A stretch of 64,000 nt of DNA from Bimuria novae-zelandiae CBS 107.79 (Eukaryota > Ascomycota > Dothideomycetes > Pleosporales > Didymosphaeriaceae), in assembly GCA_010015655.1 (NCBI GenBank), contig ML976674.1, positions 894,624-958,623 on the forward strand. Direction: 5' to 3'. The position numbers and the translations under genes are program-made. Under the pieces are notes generated by a model, which saw only the letters and a list, made by a program, of their open reading frames with translations, searched no databases and was not told the origin of the DNA. Shown piece by piece: positions 56,575 to 64,000 of this stretch. Every line of letters starts with the position of its first letter. The stretch's first letter is position 1.

Positions 56575-57549
56575 AACTTACCTTATCTACTCTTTTAATA
56601 TAAGAGCTCGTGCTTATCCTTATATTATACTAAAAATTTTTAACACCTTAGCTAAAGACGGCGATAGAATATCTAGTTAAGCTACTTAATCTACCTATAC
56701 GTGTAACTTAATAATAACGACTCTAGAGAACCTACTACACGACTACGCTAAGCTATTAGTTTATTAAATTTAAACGTAATACGCCGTAGTAGCTAGAAGA
56801 GCTAAATATCTTACTACCTTTATTAAATAAATAGTAGTAATATTTATACTATATATAATATAATAATACTAAAGCACTTATTTATAGCGTTAGCGCTTAA
56901 GAAGTACATGCTTAGTAGCACGTATAATCTATTTAAATACTTTTGTCTGCACAGCCTCGCCTTCCGCACTAAGGGAACTGTGTAACCCTATCATACCCCT
57001 GTACCCCCTCACTTCTAGTTAACCTGATACTGTACCGAAACCCTTTCGCCTCCACACCACCTGGTACTCTATCACATCCACAAGAACTGGAAGGAAGGTA
57101 TATAGAACTATCATAGCACACACACAAGATAAGACAGACACCAGATACCAAAGACAGAGAGTTACTTGTTTATTCCTTGCTACCTGTGAACCGACAACTT
57201 TACTTACTAAAAACACAAGATCTAGAGCTATAGCTATATTATTAAAGAGAATTATAACTAAGACACCTCTATAATGCCAGCTTGTATCTAGTAAAGCATC
57301 GTAGAAGCTAAATAAATAAGGCCTACTCTTATATTAGGACTAACTAGTTGTCTTAGCCGTCTACTTCTTTTGTGCCTACCTAATTCGAGCTATCTATACT
57401 ACGTAGATTACTACTTACTTAGGAAGATATAAGACTACTAAACTACTTAGGGACTAGTACTACTAGCTAAAGATAACTAAGGACGTAATTACCTACGTAG
57501 CTACTTATAAAGCTTATTAATAGAGTTATATACCTCGCAACTATATCCT

Positions 57550-58780
57550 AGAATTACTAAAATTATTATTAATACTAAAAAGAGTATAGTAGGACGTTTT
57601 AATAAACTTTAAATTATTTTTACTTAATAAGAAAAGGTATAATAATATTTTTATTATAATTAACTACTTAAGTAAGCGTTGCTTCTCACTGTCTTACTAT
57701 AAGATAACTATAATAGAATAGGCTATAGATATATACTATTACTATATATAGCGCGTATACGGCCTACCTAAGTCTCTTATTTCTAATTAAGATCCCTAGT
57801 TTATCTTAGTATATATAAGTAAGTTATATTAACTTATAAATATTAAGTAAAAACTCTTAATAGCCTACTATCCTTATACTAATAGTAATATAAAAATTAT
57901 AAACTGGTACCTTAACTAGCGCTATTACCTATTTGTTAACTACTAGTAAAATAATTAGTCTAACTTACTATCCTATATAGACTAGGCTTAGGCTATACTA
58001 CCTTATAAGACTACGGGCCTGTTACTATATAAGATCGAGTTTAGACACTAACCTACCTACTACTAAGACTAGGAGGAGCGTACGAGGACCTTACCTACTA
58101 TTTATAAATAAACGTCTTAAAAAGAAGCGTCGATTGACGTAAGAATTTAGTATAATGCTATAATACTAGTTATAAAAATAGCTTAAAAAGGTATTACTTA
58201 GGCTTAGTAATAGTAAGCATGCTAAGTAAATAAAAAATAATATAAACTTAATTTTATAATAAGTAATTAAGTCTATATTACGTCTAGAGGTTTTACTACT
58301 AGCTATCCTAGCTAGAAGATTAATTAATAGATATATAAATCCTATTTAATTATTACTCTAAAAGGTTACTCATATTAAGTAAGACTTTTATTATACATAT
58401 ATATAACATCTTTTACTTAGACTACTTATATAAAGCTACTATAAACTCTCTACTAGGCTAGATTAAACCTGATGAAGAACTAATTAAGGTTAATAATATT
58501 TTTAAATAATAAGTAAAAAAGATTTTAATAGCTATATATATTATAAACGCCTATAGTATAAGGCTTTTTAGACTATTTATAATTTTAACCCTATTTAGTA
58601 TAACGCCTATAGCTTTAAGGGAGCGTCTTATAAAATTAAAAACTACTACTAAGCTTACCTAAAAAAACCTAGTCTATTACTATAACTAAACGCCTAGCTA
58701 TAAGCGTACGAGACTAGCAAGTACCTAGAGATAATAATAAAAATAATTAAGCTATAGATAAGATAGCGTAAAGTAAGGCA
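57550..58780 (+). pseudogene. gypsy integrase/chromodomain relic
   Basis: The segment LLIAYYPYTNSNIKIINWYL (family AYHPQTDGQTER.N..L) near 57855, then ILPYKTTGLLLYKIEF (family: H.STG.SPFE..YG). Near 58370 there is a YSYKLELP-like and H.VFHADLL-like block before a chromodomain-like stretch. Heavy RIP with stops at most Gln/Trp positions. Confidence 0.7.
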
Positions 58781-58838
58781 CGAAGAAAGAGGTAGCATAA
58801 CGGACTTAGGGGACTAAGCCCACCTTAGAGGGGGGTGA

Positions 58839-59007
58839 TGTGACGGCCCAGTACACTGGCAGATCACATGATCCCGCGCCTAAGCGCGACTGCCTTACGC
58901 CCCAGAGCGACTGCCTCCCACACCTAGGACGACTACCTGCGCAGATGGGGTCCGAAGGGTTATTCCGTGCCGAACGGCAGCGCATAAAAGCACTGCTGGC
59001 CTATGTA
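58839..59007 (+). repeat. Right LTR of the second gypsy element, first segment
   Basis: TGTGACGGCC.. to CTATGTA, less altered than the left copy. Interrupted at the TA (59006-59007) by the Fot1-type transposon; resumes at 61122. Confidence 0.8.
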
Positions 59008-61119
59008 ACGTGTCCGTGCGCGTGCCGAGCCACTTCGCGTGACGAGCCACCTAACACCATAACAGCTCATGCAAGAATGAGGCTGCAGAACCACCCACAA
59101 ACAATATTATTATAAGATTTTCTACTAGGGTAGTTAATCGATAGCTGCGATTAATTTGCACTACTTAAATCTATCTGGAAGCTTGACGTCGCGGCCGCTG
59201 CGTGTAGATTTGCTCGGGGCAGCAGATGCGCCCTCTGAGGCCTCCCCAACATCTGTAGCATCAACAACACGTTTTGGACGCTTTCTGCTCTGTGCAGATG
59301 GCTGAGAAGCCTTTCTCTTACACCTTTGGGATAGTTGTAGAGCTTTTTCTGCGTCGCGGGCAGACTTCTGGGCAGCGCGCTGAGCTGCCTTTTCAGCCCT
59401 CTCCTTCTCCTTCGCCTTCTTAGCTGCCTCTCGCGCATCACGCTTTTCCTGCTACATTTTCTCCTTGTATAGCTTAGCTACCTTCTTTAGCTCTACTATC
59501 TTTGCTTTTTAAAGCTGCTGCTGCTTATCCTCTTGTTCCTTAATAGATTAACGAACACGTGCCTCCCTCACCTTCCTTAGTGACCATAAGATAGCCCCAC
59601 TCTGATACTCCTAGCGCTGTTAGAGATCTAAAGTCTTGCCCTTCTTTCTGCGCTTCTCCTTAATAGATAGTGCCTGCTTAATCCCATCCATCTCATGCTT
59701 AAGTAGCTTATTTTAGACAGATAGGTGGTGGAGCGATTGACGAAGCTTCTTTGTATCTTAACTACCCTGATCCTTCACTGCTGATCGTACAAGCCTATCC
59801 ATCTTTCTCCAGTCATGATCGCTAAGCCCTGATGAGGAGTTATCGCCTGATTCTTGATCCTGGGCGAACCTATCCAGGATAGGATTAGGAACAGGTGGCG
59901 ATATGCCTGTGGCTCTAAAAGAGCTGAGGATAGTTGATTCCTTGAAGGAGGCCTTCCACGCATTCCAGAATAAGGGGAAGAAGTCGTCTTTAGTGATAGA
60001 AGCTAGGCCTTGGCTTCTATGAAGGTATCGTGATAGCTCTGCTAAGTATACTGTTAATAGAGGCTTGAACATCGTAACGTCAAGTGGCTAAAGCGTATAA
60101 GTTGAGTGAGGAGGCAGGATAGTAAGCAGGATCCTATGCTTATCACAATAGTCGATAAAGTCTATAGTAATATAAGATCCGTGGCCGTCTATAATTAAAA
60201 GACGATATGATCGTCGAGTCTTCTCTTTTGTACAGCGATCAAACACCTGCTCAAGCCAGGCAAGCCCGATATCGTTGTTCGTCCAGCTAGAGGATGATGA
60301 GGTGATAAAGACTTCATGTTCTCCTGCCTTGATATCCTCTACCCAGCTTGATTGGATGCCCTTGTTGGCGGCCTCATAAATAAGGCTTGGCGGCAGAGCT
60401 GATCCATCAGCGCAGATACATGCCAGGAGCGTGATCCATGCGCGATTGCCATCTTGGAGTGATGCCCTAACCTCCTTCTTCTCCCACATTCGTCTGCTAA
60501 ATATTCTCTTTGATCTACCAACAATACCGATCAGGACGCCTTTTTCATCCATATTGTAGATATGACGAGGATCTATGCGATATTCATCCATCTTACTGTG
60601 TAGAAGGTTGAAATAGAGGCGATATTTATCCACTGAATTAGCTTTGTGGCGATTGTTGTCCATCCCGACGGTCCATTGGGAGATGAGATGAATGCTGTGT
60701 TAGTTAATAAAGCGGGTAACCCAGCTCTCGCTAACTGGCTCCTTTGCTATCGTAGAGGCAAAATTCTGTATCATCTCTCTAGTAGGAGGTGTATGTCTCT
60801 TTGTGAGTCCTTCGATATATCGTACAAGCTCCTGCTCTTGTTGTGGTGTAAGTTTCTGCTGGTTGATATTCTTGGCTTCATTTGGGGCCTGAACGCGCTT
60901 GTGTCTTCGGGACAACGTAGTCCGATCTACACCATAGGTAGCCGCTATTTTTCTATATGAAAATTTTTCTCCTGGATCCAAAGATTGAATAGCTTCAATC
61001 TCATCTTCAATTGCCCCCATATTGGTGGAGTTACGACGCGTCAAAGTTAGTGAGTCATTCAGTCTTTAGGTGTTGGGTGGCTCGTTACGCGAAGTGGCTC
61101 GGCACGCGCACAGACACGT
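59008..61119 (-). mobile_element. Fot1/pogo-type DNA transposon with complete ends
   Basis: 2112 bp with ~50-bp terminal inverted repeats: left ACGTGTCCGTGCGCGTGCCG.. and right, reversed, ACGTGTCTGTGCGCGTGCCG.., continuing AGCCACTTCGCGT.ACGAG. TA target duplications lie at 59006-59007 and 61120-61121. The empty site is preserved in the left LTR copy (CTATGTACCTATAG), which proves the boundaries. It holds one transposase frame on the minus strand. Composition is more balanced than that of the surrounding relics, so it is the youngest or least RIP-affected DNA transposon here. Confidence 0.92.
59161..61020 (-). pseudogene. Fot1/pogo-type transposase with nine nonsense codons, no frameshift
   Basis: One continuous frame of 620 codons from ATG at 61020 to TAG at 59161-59163. 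N-terminal psq-type helix-turn-helix (GEKFSYRKIAATYGVDRTTL), then a CENP-B/Tc5-type DNA-binding part (LTPQQEQELVRYIEGLTKRH). The DDE endonuclease shows YNMDEKGVLIG (first Asp), LLIIDGHGSYI (second Asp) and PLDVTMFKPL (third). The C-terminus is a basic coiled coil (AAKKAKEKERAEKAAQRAA) ending LPDRFK. Nine internal stops (two TAG and seven TAA/TAG further on, the first after VTRFIN, another before PLDV) all fall where Gln is expected, the CAA/CAG to TAA/TAG change of light RIP. The copy is non-autonomous but structurally almost whole. Confidence 0.88.
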
Positions 61120-61171
61120 TACCTATAGTCTCCTCATCTTAGTGTAGCTGAAATAGAGCCAACTTACCTTA

Positions 61172-61728
61172 TCTACCGATTCTTGGCAGTGCGTGCACGC
61201 CATCACTGCGTGCACGCGCGGCCCTGCAACACCAAAACTTCAACCCCTTACATCTCTTCTAATATAGATCTAATTAACGCCGCGCTTACAGCAATTAAAT
61301 CGCGTAAATTATAAAAAGAACTTATATACTAAAAATATATAAATTTATTTAGTATTAATTAATCTACCTTATTTTAAAGGTACTAAGGTATTACGCGCTT
61401 ACGTGTAGACGCCTAAAAATAATAATATAACTTTAGCTATAAGTAGGAGGTAGAGCTTTTATAGTATATTAAAATACTTACTAAACGCGGCCTGCTACCT
61501 ACACGCTAAATAATCTAAAGCTTTACCTCTATAATAGCCTATAGAAAGGTCTCTATTACCTAGGTTAATTAATTCACCGTACGCAACAAGGAATCCTTAA
61601 TATCTTAATAGACTACTAGTATTAATTATAATTGCCACGTAGCTAATTCCCTATATAAATATAAGCTCTACTTTGGCCTCCTACGTGATAAAATCGCCCA
61701 GTATCTAATCGAGGCCCGGGATACGTAC
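61172..61728 (+). pseudogene. Another Fot1-type transposase relic, cut by an LTR
   Basis: From about 61255 the + strand shows NLFSIN.STLS-like and RY.GITRLRVDA remnants (family: TLSRR..G.T....A) followed near 61640 by a YKLYFGLLRDKIAQYLIEARDTY segment in fragments (family: Y.LYFDLLR.KI..Y.I...N.YN), immediately before the LTR at 61729. It is heavily degraded. The first ~80 bp contain a small inverted repeat GTGCGTGCACGCC / GCGTGCACGCGC. Confidence 0.55.
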
Positions 61729-62205
61729 TGTTAAGTCCCTACGGGTAGCTAGTCCGAAATGGGGTTAAGGTTGGTTCTCTAGCAGGAGCGATGTCGAAGA
61801 CGGGAAAGGGTGTATTAATAGCTTGCGCTTATTAATAGGGTGTTAGTATTAAAGTAAGGTGTGTTATAATTAAATTAACAAGAGCCTGAGTGAATCCAAA
61901 CGATAGATTAATAAATAGGTTAAATACAAGGTGGAAGAGTCTATCCTTATATTCCTATATACTTAGCATGCTTAACTTGCTTATTTCGAGCATGTCGAGC
62001 GCAGCCTTAGCTTTCTACATATACTTAACTTGCTTACTTTAAGCATGTTAAGCGCAGCCTTAGCTTTCTGCATATGCTTAACTTGCTTGATTTAAGCGCT
62101 TCGAGCAGTTACGTGACCTGCCTATTACTATGCCACCATTAGCTCCTATAAGACCTTAGCCGTCTTAGAATGTTAGCCTAGTGATGCTAAATACAGATCC
62201 TAACA
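61729..62205 (-). repeat. LTR of a third gypsy element (minus strand)
   Basis: 477 bp with TGTTA...TAACA ends (read on either strand). To its right lies a pyrimidine tract TTATCCCCTCTCTTTGACG which, on the minus strand, is the purine-rich tract expected next to a 3' LTR. Internally it has a triplicated ~60-bp segment built on CATATGCTTAACTTGCTT (61970-62105). Related to the solo LTR at 47395-47786. Confidence 0.8.
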
Positions 62206-64000
62206 TTATCCCCTCTCTTTGACGATTTGTCCTCGAATTACATAACCTGTCTTATTAAATAGATAAAGTTTAGTTGCCCCGCTTCTTAGTGCGCTTTACT
62301 ATAATGTCTTTTGCTAAAGCCCGCGCTATCTGTCTTAGCATTAAAACTCGCCGTAATAGTATTATTTATCCTATCTCTTATAATTATTACTTACTTTTTA
62401 GCTTTAAGTGCATTGTTATGCTGTTATCTAATCCTAACGCCTGTTTAAAGTGTTCTAAGTGCATTTGTGCGTAAAAGTCTTACGTAAACTTGTCGTGGGC
62501 ATCGTTAGACAAGACTCGTGATAAGTATAAAAAGAAGGTAGATACGGATAAGAAATTATTAGTAGAAGTGTTAATCCGACTTCTGCGAAATAAGAAAATA
62601 TTATAGCAGGCTAAAGAGCGTGCTAAGAAGAAGGCGCAATACCTTATGTCCGAAATGGATACTACTAGAGAGTTAGAAGTAGAGGCGGCGTTAGAGGACT
62701 GTCCTGCCATGGCAGCCACTATTGGCTTCTCTCCTCTAATGTGGTTAACACTAAGGTTATTAAATAATTACTTTAGTATCTTGCCTACAACCGCGAGCGG
62801 CTCTTAGGTATATTTCTATAGTATTAGTGAAGTAATTGTTTGCAGTTTACTAAGTTTTCCGTAGGTTCCTATGTGTTCTCGCTGTGTGGGTATCCCTTCT
62901 ATTTAATAAGATATGTGCGTGGCTAATCCGTGTATTATAGTATTTATTTAACTTTAAATTTGTTTTCTTCCTCTAGTTAGTGATAGAAGGTGGTTTCGAC
63001 TGGTGTCTCTGGGTTGGCTGGTTCTAATCGGTCTATATGAAATACTGGGTGTATCTTAGCGTCTGGTGGTAGTTCTAATTTATAGTTGACCGGTGATATT
63101 TGCTTAGAAATAAAAAATAGTCTAACCTTAACATGATCTAGTTTCTTGTGTTTCTTCTTCTAAGTTTAAAGATTCTTTATAAGCAAATATGCTTTATCCC
63201 CCTTCTTTAGCTAAGGTGCCGTTTTTCGTTTTTAATTTGTGTAGGAAATGGCTTGCTATTAAGCTTTCTTAAGATTCTCTCGGAGTTGTTTGTGCGTCTT
63301 TTTTATTTTTTCCGCCAAACTGATGGCTTCTTCCGTTTTAATAGTTGTAGGAAACGTTTAATTAAAGAGATATAGATGTCTTTCGTAGTTTATATAGAAT
63401 AGCGTGTATCCTGTTGCTGCTAATATCTTGTTATTGTATACCAATTGTGCCATAGGTAATAGGGAAATCTAGTTATTTTTCTGGTTGTTGTAGTAGATGC
63501 GTAGGTACGTTTTAATTATCTAATTCATACGTTCTGTTTGTCCATCCGTCTGTGGATAATAAGCTATTAATAGCTTTCGTTTTATTCCGATAAGTGCCAT
63601 AAGCGTTGTCCAGTAATTTAAGGTAAAGAGCTTGTCTCGATCGCTAATAATTGTCTTTAGTATGCTATAGTGTCGTATAAGGCGGTCTAGGATAAGGAAT
63701 GCGAGTTCTTTAGCTGTAGTCGTCTTTTAGCATAGTAGTAGTTCTACGTATTTAGTAAATCGACAAATAATTACTAATATAGAATTGTACTTTATTCCTG
63801 TTGCTGGGTCCTTTAATCCGGGTAGTCCTGTTATAAAGTCTATAGCGATATCTTCCCATAGTGCTATTAGTATCTGGATCGCTTATATCTCGCCGTACTT
63901 AAGATATATTGCGTGCTTGTTTCGTTAGCATTCTGCGCATTTGCGGATATACTAGGTTACTGCTTCTTTAATTCCTTTAAAGCTGTAATTGCGCTGGATA
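62206..64000 (-). mobile_element. Third Ty3/gypsy element, 3' part, runs off the window
   Basis: On the minus strand the interior shows a degraded integrase. Blocks include ISDRDKLFTLNYWTTLMALI and AYYPQTDGQTERMN near 63500-63660, RFTKYVELLLC near 63740 and a zinc-binding remnant YIRKCAEC.RNKHA near 63930. Further down is the C-terminal block LELPPDAKIHPVFHIDRLEP near 63030-63090, before a chromodomain-like region. The 3' LTR is at 61729-62205. Stops at Gln/Trp positions again indicate RIP, though less than in the other copies. Confidence 0.85.

Larger units (their letters stand above)
56367..61171 (+). mobile_element. Second Ty3/gypsy element, internally deleted, with a Fot1-type transposon in its right LTR
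   Basis: Repeated ends TGTGATGGCCCAGTACACTG (56367) and TGTGACGGCCCAGTACACTG (58839) mark direct LTRs. The interior (about 56.6-58.8 kb) holds only integrase and chromodomain remnants on the + strand and ends in a purine tract (AGAGGGGGGTGA) directly before the right LTR. The right LTR is interrupted at 59008-61119 and resumes with ACCTATAGTCTCC at 61122. No gag or RT is seen, so about half of the coding region is missing. Confidence 0.78.

Noticed and set aside
61172..61230. CRISPR-like or hairpin regulatory element at GTGCGTGCACGCC repeats
   Set aside because: Only two short copies without spacers in a eukaryotic transposon border; most likely a transposon or LTR end feature.

Overview
The window is nuclear DNA of a filamentous ascomycete, most likely a dothideomycete close to Pleosporales (the order is my inference from remembered protein similarity). 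Genes have short introns of about 45-175 bp with GT..AG ends, both strands are used, and conserved fungal housekeeping genes in balanced-composition DNA alternate with AT-rich, stop-riddled transposon relics. In the relics glutamine and tryptophan codons are very often TAA or TAG, the footprint expected from repeat-induced point mutation (RIP).

Region 1 to 44.8 kb is mostly gene space. From left to right: the 3' end of a gene with near-identical 126-bp TPR repeats, typical of the C-terminus of fungal NLR-like proteins; ribosomal protein eL28 divergent from a DUF2015 protein; an MFS transporter; a patatin-like phospholipase; a RIP-degraded piggyBac transposon (9.56-11.68 kb); EPL1 of NuA4; an RKM4-like SET methyltransferase; KAE1 of KEOPS; a SUR1-type inositol-phosphoceramide mannosyltransferase; a multi-pass membrane protein with a frameshift, overlapping tail to tail with a small membrane protein; the AMPK/SNF1 beta subunit with an assembly gap in intron 1; a decayed accessory block with a HET-domain pseudogene and a cytochrome P450 pseudogene; a two-PAS hybrid histidine kinase; a YTP1-family membrane protein; a Swi5-domain protein with a very long disordered N-terminus; a small secreted glycine-rich protein; and a broken amidase.

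Region 44.8 to 64 kb is a nested transposon cluster. A Tc1/mariner element (44777-47307, TSD TA) interrupts the amidase and carries a 0.43-kb MITE. A degraded LTR and a second MITE end follow. A pogo/Fot1-type relic is split by a complete Ty3/gypsy retrotransposon (48618-55688, 450-bp LTRs, TSD AAGAA), which holds a 5'-truncated LINE piece with a 16-bp TSD that escaped RIP. A second, internally deleted gypsy element (56367-about 61171) has its right LTR split by a Fot1-type transposon with complete inverted repeats (59008-61119). A further Fot1 relic is cut by the LTR of a third gypsy element that runs off the right edge.

The intact genes serve core functions (translation, chromatin acetylation, tRNA modification, sphingolipid synthesis, energy sensing, two-component signalling, recombination). 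The accessory part (TPR repeat gene, HET, P450, amidase, secreted protein, transposons) looks like the variable component. I found no clearly new multi-gene system; the most informative signals are the nested insertions, which give a relative time order, and the nonself-recognition-type remnants. All exon boundaries were read by eye from splice signals and reading frame.
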